A DNA stretch of 42,728 nt, taken from positions 1 to 42,728 of the forward strand of contig JALNWS010000006.1 of assembly GCA_023230755.1 (NCBI GenBank), read 5' to 3'. The notes below the pieces were generated by a model. That model ran no database searches. It was not told the origin of the DNA and worked only from the letters and a program-made list of their open reading frames with translations. Origin of the DNA: Azoarcus sp. (GTDB taxonomy: Bacteria; Pseudomonadota; Gammaproteobacteria; Burkholderiales; Rhodocyclaceae). The position numbers were made by a program, and so were the translations under genes. Of this stretch, positions 26,377 to 35,478 are shown piece after piece. Within the stretch, counting starts at the first letter, position 1, and each line of letters opens with the position of its first letter.

Positions 26377-27789
26377 TTACTGCGTCAGCGGCAGCCGCAC
26401 CTGCACCAGTGTGCCCTTGCCGCGCGGTGTCGCGCAGATCTCGATGCTGCCGTGATGGCAGCGCGCTATTTCGCGCGCGATCGGCAATCCGAGACCGCTT
26501 CCGGACAGGCTGGTCTCGGGCAGGCGATAGAAGCGCTCGAACACGGCTTCGCGCCTGTCCTCGGGGATGCCCGGGCCGGTATCGCCGACGTCAAGCTCAA
26601 GCATTCCGTTTCTGGCCTCACAGCGCAGGGAAACTTCGCCACCGTTCGGTGTGTAACGTAAGGCGTTGTCCATCAGATTGGCGATCAGTTCCCTCAGCAG
26701 CGTGGGGTCGCCGACAATGGAGACCGGTTCGCGCACGATGCCAAGGTCAATCGAGCGCGCATCGGCCTTCTCCAGCCACTCCTCGACCATGTCGTCGATC
26801 AGATGGGCAAAATCGACGGTCGATGCATTGACCATCAATTGCGCACCGGCCTCCGCGCGCGCCAGCGCGAGCAACTGGTTGGCAAGGCGCGTCACCCGCT
26901 GGACGGAGCGTTTCAGTCGTGTCAGCGCGGCAGGGTCGGCAGGGTGCGACTCAAGCAGTTCAATCTGCATCTGCAGTCCGGCGAGCGGCGTGCGCAGTTG
27001 GTGTGCCGCATCCTGCAGAAACTGCCGCTGGCCGGTGTTGGCTGCGCGCAGACGGTCGAAGATTGCGTTGAGTGCCCGCACCACTTCGCGGATCTCAAGC
27101 GGCACGGTTCTGGGCGAGAGCGGGGAAAAGTCGGTGCCGGTGCGCCCGCGCAGTTCGTCCTCCAGTCGCTTCAACGGCGCCAGGCCTGACGGAATGCCCA
27201 GACGTACCGCCAGCGTGGCCGCAGCAAGCAGCATGACTGCGGCAGACCCGAAGCCAAGCAGGAGGCGCTCCATGGCCTGCTGGCGTTTGTTGAGTGTCTC
27301 GCCCACGGTGACATAAACGGTACGCTGGTCACGCGTCTGTTGCAGGCGTACCGCCCGAATCGGGGCGCCGCGGTACAGGCTGTCGAAGAACTGAGGTGCG
27401 GACAAGTGGTGAGCAGGCAGGCTTTCGACGTTTGGCTGCACGTCCACGGCCGCCGTGCCATTACGTGCGCGCTCGCTTGCGAGCGAGGGCAGATCTGCGT
27501 CACCACCCAGAATGGTGCCGTTTCCGGCCCTGACGCGAAAATAGATGTCGTCGATCGTGTCCGTCCGCAAGACCTGTTCGGCTCCGCCCGTGAGGTCGAG
27601 CATCATCTTCCCGTCCTGCACGAGGACATGATTCGCGACCCCGTGGGCCAGGTTGATCAGATTCTGGTCATACGCGGTGCCGACGACACTTTTGGCAATG
27701 CCGTAGCTGATGCCGCCGGCCGTAATCAGCAGCAGGAAGGTCGGCCCGGCAAAATTCTGCAGCAGGCGCCGATATAGGCTGATCTGCAT
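26377..27789 (-). CDS. Second TctE-like sensor histidine kinase
   Basis: 470 residues from ATG at 27789, three bases after the regulator gene stop. Two membrane helices (AGPTFLLLITAGGISYGIAK near the start and LLLGFGSAAVMLLAAATLAV around 190) flank a periplasmic sensor region. H-box FLQDAAHQLRTPLAGLQMQ, N-box LMDNALRYTP, then DTGPGIPED and GSGLGLPIAREIA. The architecture and kinase motifs parallel the sensor at 22597-24081, but the sensor region differs clearly, so the stimulus may differ. Convergent with actP. Confidence 0.93.
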   Translation of the reverse strand: MQISLYRRLLQNFAGPTFLLLITAGGISYGIAKSVVGTAYDQNLINLAHGVANHVLVQDGKMMLDLTGGAEQVLRTDTIDDIYFRVRAGNGTILGGDADLPSLASERARNGTAAVDVQPNVESLPAHHLSAPQFFDSLYRGAPIRAVRLQQTRDQRTVYVTVGETLNKRQQAMERLLLGFGSAAVMLLAAATLAVRLGIPSGLAPLKRLEDELRGRTGTDFSPLSPRTVPLEIREVVRALNAIFDRLRAANTGQRQFLQDAAHQLRTPLAGLQMQIELLESHPADPAALTRLKRSVQRVTRLANQLLALARAEAGAQLMVNASTVDFAHLIDDMVEEWLEKADARSIDLGIVREPVSIVGDPTLLRELIANLMDNALRYTPNGGEVSLRCEARNGMLELDVGDTGPGIPEDRREAVFERFYRLPETSLSGSGLGLPIAREIARCHHGSIEICATPRGKGTLVQVRLPLTQ

Positions 27790-27792
27790 GCC

Positions 27793-28446
27793 CTAGGCGA
27801 CGGGCCCGAGTTCCAGCCTGTAACCGAAGCCGCGAACCGTCCGGATCAGCAGTCCCGCATGCTCCAGACGGGGGCGCAGGCGCGAGATATACACCTCGAC
27901 GGCATTGCCGCTGGCGTCGGCCTGCAGATGTTCTTTTGGCACGGTGCGGCCGTCGGCTCCCGCAAGCGCTTCAAGCAGCGTCCATTCGCGCGCTGTCAGG
28001 TTCAGCGGTTCGCCGTTCAACGCCGCCAGTCTGCCGTCGAGATCGAGCGTAAGCGGCCCGAAAGAGATCGACTTCGTCGTCGCATACTTGCCCCGCCGCA
28101 ACACCGCCCGCATCCGCGCCGTGAGCTCTGCAAGCTGGAATGGCTTGGCCAGATAGTCATCTGCACCAAGATCGAGGCCGTAGATGCGGTCGTCGAGCGC
28201 ATCGCGGGCGGTAATCAGCATGACCGGGATCGGCTGCTGACGACTGCGAATCCGTCGCACGAGTTCATATCCGCCGAGCCCGGGAAGCCCGACATCGACC
28301 AGTGCGAAATCGATGGATTCCGACTGCAGCAGTTGATCCGCGCGCATCCCGTCGCTCTCCTGCATGACGGTATCGCCCTGGCCGCGCAGAAAACTGGCGA
28401 TGCCGTCGGACAGTTCGGGGTCGTCTTCGACCAGAAGTACGCGCAT
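27793..28446 (-). CDS. Second OmpR-family response regulator (TctD-like)
   Basis: 217 residues. Receiver EDD (7-9), phospho-acceptor D51 in FALVDVGLPGLGGYEL, TxxLAKPF lysine near 101. The winged helix has LNLTAREWTLLEALAGADGR, GNAVEVYISRLRPRLEH and RTVRGFGYRLE. It is paralogous to the regulator at 21936. I did not find the GTAAGTT-N4-GTAAG repeat in its upstream region, so it may recognise another site. It forms an operon with the downstream sensor gene. Confidence 0.93.
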   Translation of the reverse strand: MRVLLVEDDPELSDGIASFLRGQGDTVMQESDGMRADQLLQSESIDFALVDVGLPGLGGYELVRRIRSRQQPIPVMLITARDALDDRIYGLDLGADDYLAKPFQLAELTARMRAVLRRGKYATTKSISFGPLTLDLDGRLAALNGEPLNLTAREWTLLEALAGADGRTVPKEHLQADASGNAVEVYISRLRPRLEHAGLLIRTVRGFGYRLELGPVA

Positions 28447-28555
28447 GATTGTCTCAAGGTGAGTCGCTCATGCTCTAACGCAGCAACGGGAGGCGGTGCT
28501 GACACGACGGGCATGTGCGAAGGGGGGCAGGTGTGCATTTGTATGCGATTATGCA

Positions 28556-28583
28556 TTGACGCCAGAAAATCTTCCGCTATAAT
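28556..28583 (+). promoter_or_regulatory. Promoter of tRNA-Phe
   Basis: TTGACG (28556-28561), 16 bases, TATAAT (28578-28583). The expected start is a few bases before the tRNA 5' end at 28596. The next bases GCGCTCCTCG include a GC-rich discriminator, typical of stringently controlled stable RNA promoters. Confidence 0.85.
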
Positions 28584-28595
28584 GCGCTCCTCGTT

Positions 28596-28671
28596 GGCCA
28601 GTTAGCTCAGTTGGTAGAGCAGCGGATTGAAAATCCGCGTGTCCGTGGTTCGATTCCGCGACTGGCCACCA
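28596..28671 (+). tRNA. tRNA-Phe (anticodon GAA)
   Basis: 76 nt cloverleaf. The acceptor stem pairs GGCCAGT with ACTGGCC, the D arm is AGCTCAGTTGGTAGAGC, the anticodon stem/loop is CGGAT-TGAAAAT-CCG with GAA, the T arm has GGTTCGATTCC, and CCA is encoded. A promoter and a terminator closely flank it, so it is a single-gene unit. Confidence 0.98.
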
Positions 28672-28680
28672 GAACAAGCA

Positions 28681-28710
28681 AAAACGCCGATCCATGTGGT
28701 CGGCGTTTTT
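28681..28710 (+). terminator. Intrinsic terminator after tRNA-Phe
   Basis: AAAACGCCGA (28681-28690) pairs with TCGGCGTTTT (28700-28709), with T residues at its end, nine bases past the tRNA CCA. Confidence 0.9.
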
Positions 28711-29004
28711 GCGTTCACGAATTCGTCAGGCGCTGTCATGACTTGCTGCGGTGATGTGCATTTCGATCGGATCCTGCTGGATCCGTCCCTGAATGCGGAC
28801 TGTGGGTTGGCACGACAGATTTTAACAACGACGTGGAACCCATGCGTCAGGCCATCATGCACAGGGGCGTTGCTTAGGGCGTGATGCCTGACCGCATTCG
28901 CTCGCTTCATTTTCAGTTGCTATTGCAGCGAGTTGAGCCGGTGCTTTAGCAGGAGGGGGTGCATCAGGGAAACGCCGCCCCTCCTGCGTGCGCGTCTTTG
29001 CTGC
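28711..29004. other. Intergenic gap between tRNA-Phe terminator and gdh stop
   Basis: No gene is supported in these 294 bases; short open frames here have no homology signal or ribosome site. GCAGGAGGGG (28949-28958) pairs with CCCCTCCTGC (28978-28987) across a 19-base loop just after the gdh stop. Lacking a T-tract on the minus strand, it could be a weak terminator or a 3'-end protecting hairpin of gdh mRNA. Confidence 0.4.
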
Positions 29005-32000
29005 TTACGCCAGATTCCGCAACTCCCTCAACGTAACCGACAGCATCGGCATGTCGATGACCGCCGAGCTCTTGATGTCGGCGAAGAGCAGCCTGCTGCG
29101 TTCGATCTGCGTGGCGCGCTGGTTCTCCCAAGCGGCGAGCAGCGCTTCGGCATCGTCGAGTTTGGGCGACAGGCGCAAGACGTTGCCGGTGAGGTGCCTT
29201 GCCTGGGCGGAGAGATCGTCGCGCAGCGCGGTGCGTGCCAGTCCTTGCCAGTGCGTCTCGGCCGGCAGCGCGGAAATCTGCTTGCCCAGCCAGTGCAGGT
29301 CGAAGCGCCCCCCGAGCGCGAAGTACACGCTGGCCACGAGTTGCTGATTGCGGCCTGTTTCGGCTGCCACTTCCGCCAGGTCGAGTGCGGAGTAGAGCTC
29401 GCCGAGCCCTGCAACCCGTTGTGCAAGTGGTTCGGGTACGCCCTGCTCGATGTAGCTGGCAGCCATCTGGTCGAGCTCTGCGCGGTAAGCCGGGGTGACG
29501 ACCTCGTGCAAGGTGTCGGCGAGTTCGGTCGCGCCGGGGCGGAAGCGCTCGAGCGTGACCGACAGGTCACGGGTGAGCTCTGGATGGCGCAGGAACCACA
29601 GCGTGCCGCGCAGCACGAGCCGACTCGAGTCGATGGTCATGGCCGTCTGCACGGAATCAGCCACCATGTTGTCGAGCGCTTCGATTCCCTCCCATAACGA
29701 GATCAGCCGGAACACCTCTCGCGTGGCCAGATAGGCGCGAACGATATCGGGTGCCGTCGCGCCGGTTTCCTCCTGCAGGCGGCTCACAAAGGTGGCGCCG
29801 ACGCGGTTGATCATGCTGTTGATGACGTGGGTGGCAATGATCTCGCGCTGCAGCGGGTGACGCTGGATGTGATCGGCGTAGCGTTCGCACAGCGCCTTCG
29901 GGAAGTAGCGCATCAGTGCGCTCGAGATGAAGGGGTCCTCTGGCAGGTCCGATGCGAGCACAGCGTCGTACAGTTCGATTTTGCTGTAGGCCAGCAACAC
30001 TGCGAGTTCCGGCGCAGTGAGGCCGGTATGGGCCATCTTGCGTTCGGAGATTTCCTCGTCGAAGGGCAGAAATTCGAGTTTGCGGTTAAGGCGCCCGGCG
30101 TTGCCCAGCTTGCGCATGTAGCGCGCCTGCTCGTCGAGGAGTTCGACCCCGCGGGTGCGTGCGACAGACAGGTTCTGCGTCTGGAAGTAGTTGTCGCGCA
30201 GGACCAGTTCGGCCACTTCGTCGGTCATCTCAAGCAGCAGCTTGTTGCGCTGCTTCTCGGTGAGCTCGCCGTCAGTCATTACCGCGTTGAGCAGAATCTT
30301 GATGTTGACCTCGTGGTCCGAACAATCGACTCCACCCGAGTTGTCGATGGCATCGGTGCAGATGCGCCCGCCGTTCAGTGCAAACTCGATACGGCCGAGC
30401 TGGGTGGCGCCCAGGTTGCCGCCTTCGCCGACGACTTTGCATCGAAGCTCGTTGCCATTGACGCGGATCGCATCGTTGGCACGGTCGCCTACCGATGCGT
30501 CGGTTTCACTGCTGGCCTTGATATAGGTGCCGATGCCGCCGTTGTAGAGCAGGTCGGCCGGCGCCTTGAGGATGCAGCGCATCAGCTCGGTGGGTGGGAG
30601 AAACTCTGCGTCGGTGCCAAGGATTTCGCGCATCTGCGGTGTCAGCGCAATCGACTTTGCGCTCCGGGGCCAGATTCCGCCGCCCGCGGAGATCAGCTTG
30701 GCGTCGTAGTCTGCCCATGATGAGCGTGGCAGGGCGAAGAGGCGGGCGCGTTCGTTCCAGCTCGTCTCAGGATCGGGGTTGGGGTCGATGAAGATGTGGC
30801 GGTGGTCGAAGGCGGCAAGCAGCTTGATCTGTTTGGACAGCAGCATGCCGTTGCCGAACACGTCGCCCGACATGTCGCCGACACCCACCACGGTAAAGGC
30901 CTCCTCCTGAGTGTTGATGCCCATCTCGCGGAAGTGGCGTTTGACCGATTCCCACGCACCACGGGCGGTGATGGCCATCTTCTTGTGGTCATAGCCGACC
31001 GATCCGCCCGAAGCAAAGGCGTCGCCGAGCCAGAAGCCATAGTCGTTCGCTACGCTATTGGCGATATCGGAGAAGGTCGCCGTGCCCTTGTCGGCGGCGA
31101 CTACCAGATAAGGGTCGTCCTCGTCATGGCGGACCACGTTCTCGGGCGGCACCACCTTGCCCTGCACGAGGTTGTCGGTGAGATCGAGCAGCCCTGACAG
31201 AAAGATGCGGTAGCAGGCAATGCCTTCTGCCTGCATGGCTTCGCGACCGCCGCTCGTGGGTGCGTTCTTGACCACGAAGCCACCCTTGGACCCTACCGGC
31301 ACGATGACTGCGTTCTTGACGATCTGTGCTTTCACCAGGCCAAGGATCTCGGTGCGGAAGTCCTCCATCCGGTCGGACCAGCGCAGGCCGCCACGTGCGA
31401 CCTTGCCGCCGCGCAGGTGTACGCCCTCAACCCGCGGCGAATAGACGAAGATCTCGAACATCGGCTTCGGCTGTGGAAGGTTGGGGATGCCCGAGGGATC
31501 GAGCTTGAACGACAGATAGGGTTTGGGCTCACCGTCCTTGCCGGGCTGGTAGAAGTTGGTTCGCAGTGTGGCCTGGATCATGGCCAGGAACTGACGCAGG
31601 ATGCGGTCTTCGTCGAGGTTGGCGACGCTGTCGAGGGTGGTGTTGATCTCTTCGACGATTCGCTCGCAGCGGGTGTTGCGTCCGCTCTCGCCTGCAGGGT
31701 CAAAGCGAGCGCGGAACAGACGGACCAACTGCGCAGTGAGTGCCGGGTAGTTGGACAGCGTCTGCTCCATGTAGGTCTGGCTGTAGGTGAAAGCAGCCTG
31801 CTTCATGTGTTTTGCGTAGGCCCGCAGCATGCTGATCTCGCGCCAGTCGAGACCGGCGAGCAGGGTCAGGCGGTTGAAATCGTCATTTTCGATTGCACCC
31901 TGCCAAGCGCGCTGGAATACAGCGTGAAACAGTGGCCGCAGTTGCTCGAGGTTCAGCTTGTCAGCGCCGGCAAAGGTCATGCCGAAGTCGTGCATCCACA

Positions 32001-33825
32001 CCAAGGTGCCGTCCTGACGCTCGATGCGGTAAGGCCGCTCTTCGACCACCTTGACCCCGGTGCGCTCGAGCATGGGCAGGCTCAGCGACAAGGGGACGGG
32101 CGTGTCCGCATAGAACAGTTTGAAATGGAGGCGACCGGGCGGGGCTTCAAGCGGCACGTACAGGTTCATGGCCAAGCCGTCGTTGGCCTCGATCGACTCC
32201 ATGAGTTCGATGTCGTGCACCGCGTTGCGCGCGGCGTAGTCTTCGCGGTATGCGGCCGGGAAGGCATTGAGATAGCGTCGGCACAGAGACATGCCGCGCT
32301 CTTCTCCATGATGTTCGAGCAGGGTTTCCTGCAGGCCGTCTTCCCAGCGCCGTGCCACATTGACGAGGCGGGCCTCGACCTCGCGCACGTCAAAGGGTGG
32401 AATGATGGAATCCTTGGTGCGGACGGTAATCAGTACCCGGGCCAGCGCGGATTCGGAGAAGTGCACCTCGAACTCGGACGCAACCCCGCCGAAGGCCTCC
32501 ATGAGCACCGCCTGCATGCGTTTGCGCTGTTCGGTGTTGTAGTTCTCCCGTGGTACATAGATCAGGCAGGAGACGAAACGGGCAAAGGCATCGCAGCGCA
32601 CGAACAGGCGAATGCGCTGACGTTCGCCGAGACGGAGAATGCCGGTCGCGGTGTTGAACAGTTCATCGGTTGAGCTTTGAAACAGCTCATCGCGCGGATA
32701 CTGCTCAAGAATGGTTGCCAGTGCCTTGCCGGCATGACTGCCTGGCAGCAGGCCCGCCTGGGCGATCACGGTCTGCAGCTTGCGCCGGAGCAGCGGGATG
32801 CGCTTGGGGTTGGTGTTGTACGCGGTGGACGTGAGCAGGCCGATGATGCGGCGTTCGCCGGTGACGCGCCCCCCGGCGTCGAAAGTCTTGACGCTGACGT
32901 GGTCGAGATAGCCCTGGCGGTGGATGGTCGAGCGCGTATTGGACTTGGTGATGGTGAGCAGGGTGGGCAGGTGAGCCTGCGCCTTGAGTTGCGGCGGCAG
33001 GGCTGCGAATGACTGTGACTGCACGCTGTCACCGGCGTCGCGCAGCAGACCAAGGCCGGACCCACTGCGGATGCGCAGTTCGTTGTCCCCGGCTCCGCTG
33101 ATCAGGTCGTAGTCGCGGCAGCCGAGCAGGACGAAATTGTCGTCCGCCATCCAATCCAGGAAGGCCTGCGCTTCAGCGATGTCGTCCGGGGCTTCCGGTG
33201 CCGTGGTGACAGCGGTTTCGGCAATTACGTCGTCGAGACGCTGCTTCATGGCCGGCCAGTCGGCTACGGCGGCGCTTACGTCATCCAGAACGTGCGTGAT
33301 GCCGCTGCGGATGGCTTCCAGTTCGTCGGTGCTGGTGCGGCGGTCGACTTCGACATGGATGATCGATTCGTAATGCGCGCCTTCTTCATCGGCGCTGTCG
33401 GCGACCTTGACGAGTTGGCCTTGCTCGTCGCGAATCATCGGGATGACTGGGTGGATGATCAGATGCAGGGTCAGGCCCTGCCTGTTGACCTCGATGCCGA
33501 TCGAGTCGACAAGAAAGGGCATGTCCTTGCCGACCATCTCGATGACGGTGTGGGTGGACTCCCATCCGTGCTCGTCGATGCGTGGGTTGTACACACGCAG
33601 TTTCAGCCCCCCTTCGTGCTGGCGTACAAACTGCCAGTGACTCAGCACTGCGCCGTAGAGATCGGCTACCTCGCGCTCGGAAAGATCGTCGGGATCGACC
33701 TGGCTGAAGTACTTGCGAACGAATGGTTCAACTGATTCCGCCTGTTGGACGGGCAGTCTGGTGTGAATCAACGCCACCACGTCTTCGATCTGGCGGTTGC
33801 TGGCTGCATCGGTTGGTGCGGGCAT
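29005..33825 (-). CDS. gdhB: NAD-dependent glutamate dehydrogenase, large (GDH180) type
   Basis: 1606 residues from ATG at 33825 (MPAPTDAASNRQ), with GAGGAGA upstream; the longer frame to 33930 lacks a ribosome site. The N-terminal ~700 residues are regulatory ACT-like modules. The catalytic domain lies around 780-1240: GGKVARGGLRWSDRMEDFRTE, VPVGSKGGFVVKN (substrate lysine region) and VVGEGGNLGATQLGRIEFAL as the NAD-binding part. A long helical C-terminal region completes the protein. It deaminates glutamate to 2-oxoglutarate and ammonia for amino-acid catabolism. The gene is monocistronic on the minus strand, divergent from the small-RNA candidate and hemA. The symbol is one of several used for this class. 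Confidence 0.96.
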   Translation of the reverse strand: MPAPTDAASNRQIEDVVALIHTRLPVQQAESVEPFVRKYFSQVDPDDLSEREVADLYGAVLSHWQFVRQHEGGLKLRVYNPRIDEHGWESTHTVIEMVGKDMPFLVDSIGIEVNRQGLTLHLIIHPVIPMIRDEQGQLVKVADSADEEGAHYESIIHVEVDRRTSTDELEAIRSGITHVLDDVSAAVADWPAMKQRLDDVIAETAVTTAPEAPDDIAEAQAFLDWMADDNFVLLGCRDYDLISGAGDNELRIRSGSGLGLLRDAGDSVQSQSFAALPPQLKAQAHLPTLLTITKSNTRSTIHRQGYLDHVSVKTFDAGGRVTGERRIIGLLTSTAYNTNPKRIPLLRRKLQTVIAQAGLLPGSHAGKALATILEQYPRDELFQSSTDELFNTATGILRLGERQRIRLFVRCDAFARFVSCLIYVPRENYNTEQRKRMQAVLMEAFGGVASEFEVHFSESALARVLITVRTKDSIIPPFDVREVEARLVNVARRWEDGLQETLLEHHGEERGMSLCRRYLNAFPAAYREDYAARNAVHDIELMESIEANDGLAMNLYVPLEAPPGRLHFKLFYADTPVPLSLSLPMLERTGVKVVEERPYRIERQDGTLVWMHDFGMTFAGADKLNLEQLRPLFHAVFQRAWQGAIENDDFNRLTLLAGLDWREISMLRAYAKHMKQAAFTYSQTYMEQTLSNYPALTAQLVRLFRARFDPAGESGRNTRCERIVEEINTTLDSVANLDEDRILRQFLAMIQATLRTNFYQPGKDGEPKPYLSFKLDPSGIPNLPQPKPMFEIFVYSPRVEGVHLRGGKVARGGLRWSDRMEDFRTEILGLVKAQIVKNAVIVPVGSKGGFVVKNAPTSGGREAMQAEGIACYRIFLSGLLDLTDNLVQGKVVPPENVVRHDEDDPYLVVAADKGTATFSDIANSVANDYGFWLGDAFASGGSVGYDHKKMAITARGAWESVKRHFREMGINTQEEAFTVVGVGDMSGDVFGNGMLLSKQIKLLAAFDHRHIFIDPNPDPETSWNERARLFALPRSSWADYDAKLISAGGGIWPRSAKSIALTPQMREILGTDAEFLPPTELMRCILKAPADLLYNGGIGTYIKASSETDASVGDRANDAIRVNGNELRCKVVGEGGNLGATQLGRIEFALNGGRICTDAIDNSGGVDCSDHEVNIKILLNAVMTDGELTEKQRNKLLLEMTDEVAELVLRDNYFQTQNLSVARTRGVELLDEQARYMRKLGNAGRLNRKLEFLPFDEEISERKMAHTGLTAPELAVLLAYSKIELYDAVLASDLPEDPFISSALMRYFPKALCERYADHIQRHPLQREIIATHVINSMINRVGATFVSRLQEETGATAPDIVRAYLATREVFRLISLWEGIEALDNMVADSVQTAMTIDSSRLVLRGTLWFLRHPELTRDLSVTLERFRPGATELADTLHEVVTPAYRAELDQMAASYIEQGVPEPLAQRVAGLGELYSALDLAEVAAETGRNQQLVASVYFALGGRFDLHWLGKQISALPAETHWQGLARTALRDDLSAQARHLTGNVLRLSPKLDDAEALLAAWENQRATQIERSRLLFADIKSSAVIDMPMLSVTLRELRNLA

Positions 33826-33975
33826 CTCGGCTGTCTCCTCGTTGATCCTGCATGACCGGCGGGCCCCCAACGTGGTGCAGTCCAGTTCGCACCTGATGGT
33901 TTTGTCGTCGTCGAGGGCACACTTATTCAATGAGCCTACCTCACTCTGGCGAGGGGGGGAAGTTGGTGTTTGCGC

Positions 33976-33981
33976 TATAAT
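33976..33981 (+). promoter_or_regulatory. -10 element for candidate small RNA
   Basis: A perfect TATAAT hexamer with no recognisable -35 at 16-18 bases. It lies 190 bases before hemA and about 65 bases before an intrinsic terminator, so a transcript begun near 33988 would end before hemA. Confidence 0.45.
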
Positions 33982-33987
33982 CGGCTC

Positions 33988-34080
33988 ATCAGCACACCGC
34001 TGGCGCAGCGCGTCGGAGAGTGTGATTTCGCTTGAGGCTGGAACGAGCGGGCCATCCCGACGTTGGCCCGCTTTTCTTTT
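33988..34080 (+). ncRNA. Candidate small RNA (or hemA leader attenuator)
   Basis: About 93 nt between a perfect -10 box and a strong terminator, with no open frame. The 5' half can fold: CACAC (33993-33997) pairs with GTGTG (34020-34024), enclosing CGCTG-GCG-CAGCG. A single-stranded middle (ATTTCGCTTGAGGCTGGAAC) precedes the terminator stem, which ends in TTTTCTTTT, an Hfq-friendly tail. gdh is on the other strand, so the terminator belongs to no known gene. hemA has its own closer promoter. I recognise no known RNA family. Alternative: a leader whose terminator attenuates longer hemA transcripts. Confidence 0.5.
34046..34080 (+). terminator. Orphan intrinsic terminator between gdh and hemA
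   Basis: AGCGGGCCA (34046-34054) pairs with TGGCCCGCT (34064-34072) over a nine-base loop, then TTTCTTTT. On the minus strand no T-tract follows, so it acts on plus-strand transcripts only. Confidence 0.88.
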
Positions 34081-34131
34081 GCATTGTCTGAAAACGCTTG
34101 ATTCTGCTCATTCTTGGCTGCTTTGCCGGTT

Positions 34132-34140
34132 TGATATAAT
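34132..34140 (+). promoter_or_regulatory. hemA promoter, extended -10
   Basis: TGATATAAT is an extended -10 (TGnTATAAT). TTGGCT at 34114 is a -35-like element at a short 15-base spacing. The expected start is about 24 bases before the hemA ATG. Confidence 0.65.
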
Positions 34141-34170
34141 TCGTCCCCGACGCTTGGCCTTTTCCCCTGA

Positions 34171-35424
34171 ATGCAACTCTATGCTCTCGGCTTGAACCAC
34201 CACACCGCGCCGCTTGCGATTCGCGAACGCGTGGCGTTTCAGCCTGAGCGGCTGGATCAGGCTCTTCTCGATCTGACGCGCGGTTCCTTCGTACGCGAAG
34301 CCGCGATTCTGTCCACCTGCAATCGCACCGAGCTGTACTTCGCAGCGGAGCAACCGCAACGCGCGGCCGACTGGCTTGCTGATTTTCATCGCATGTCGCT
34401 CAACGAAGTTGCACCCTACCTGTATTCGCACCCCGAACGCGACGCTATCAGGCATGTGTTCCGCGTGGCGAGCGGGCTTGACTCCATGGTGATTGGCGAG
34501 CCCCAGATTCTGGGGCAGGTCAAGGATGCTGTTCGTCATGCGGAACAGGCCGGCACCATGGGGACCTTGCTGCACAAGTTGTTCCAGAGCACCTTCGCCG
34601 TCGCCAAGGAGGTGCGCTCCACGACGGCAATCGGAGCCAACACGGTGTCGATGGCCGCAGCAGCGGTCAACCTCACCGAACGGATTTTCGGGCAGGTGTC
34701 GGATCAGCACGTGCTGTTCATCGGTGCGGGCGAGATGATCGAGCTCTGCGCGGCACACTTTGCTGGCGCAAACCCCAAGTCGATGACCGTTGCCAATCGC
34801 ACCGAAGAGCGCGCTCTTGCGGTGGCGGGCCGGTTTGGCGCGGACACCATGCGTATCGACCGCATCGGCGAGATGCTGCAACGCTTCGACGTCGTCGTGT
34901 CCTGTACGGCTTCTCCCTTGCCCATCGTCGGCCTGGGCATGGCCGAGCGCGCGGTAAAGGCTCGCCGTCATCGTCCCGTGGTGATGGTGGATCTTGCCGT
35001 GCCACGTGACATTGAGCCCGAGGTCGCCGGCCTGGACGACGTCTTTCTATACACCGTGGATGATCTCGCCCAGGTGGTTGATGCTGGTATGGAGTCGCGA
35101 CAGCAGGCGGTGATCGAGGCTGAGGGCATCATCGATACGCGCGTCGATGGTTTCCTGCACTGGATGCAGGTGCGGGACGCGGTGCCGACCATCCGTGCCT
35201 TGCGCCAGCACGCAGAGAACGTGCGTGAAGCCGAAGTCGAGCGTGCGCTGCGCCTGCTCGCACGCGGTGACGATCCGCATCAGGTGCTTGAGGCCCTGTC
35301 TCACGGCCTGACCAACAAATTGATGCACGGCCCCACGCGCTTCCTGAATCAGTCAGAAGGCGAGCAGCATGCCGAGGCCGGGCGCATCGTGCAGCAACTC
35401 TTCAACCTTCCGCCTCACCACTAG
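34171..35424 (+). CDS. hemA: Glutamyl-tRNA reductase
   Basis: 417 residues. N-terminal MQLYALGLNHHTAPLAIRER, catalytic C50 in ILSTCNRTE, the SGLDSMVIGEPQILGQVKDA helix region, and NADPH-binding GAGEMIELCAAHF are canonical. It reduces glutamyl-tRNA to glutamate-1-semialdehyde, the first committed step of C5 haem synthesis, which supplies the bc1 complex cofactors. prfA follows after 54 bases and prmC after that: the common hemA-prfA-prmC order. No strong ribosome site precedes the ATG. Confidence 0.97.
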   Translation: MQLYALGLNHHTAPLAIRERVAFQPERLDQALLDLTRGSFVREAAILSTCNRTELYFAAEQPQRAADWLADFHRMSLNEVAPYLYSHPERDAIRHVFRVASGLDSMVIGEPQILGQVKDAVRHAEQAGTMGTLLHKLFQSTFAVAKEVRSTTAIGANTVSMAAAAVNLTERIFGQVSDQHVLFIGAGEMIELCAAHFAGANPKSMTVANRTEERALAVAGRFGADTMRIDRIGEMLQRFDVVVSCTASPLPIVGLGMAERAVKARRHRPVVMVDLAVPRDIEPEVAGLDDVFLYTVDDLAQVVDAGMESRQQAVIEAEGIIDTRVDGFLHWMQVRDAVPTIRALRQHAENVREAEVERALRLLARGDDPHQVLEALSHGLTNKLMHGPTRFLNQSEGEQHAEAGRIVQQLFNLPPHH

Positions 35425-35478
35425 CCGAACATCGGCCACCGCGGACGCCGAGGCGCCCCGGTGCATCTCGTTGACCCG

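Noticed and set aside
31417..32673. 418-codon plus-strand open frame opposite gdh
   Set aside because: Antisense shadow of the glutamate dehydrogenase gene, with low-complexity, His/Gln/Asp-rich composition typical of such frames.
34046..34080. Terminator of gdh
   Set aside because: gdh is transcribed away from it on the minus strand and the T-tract is on the plus strand.
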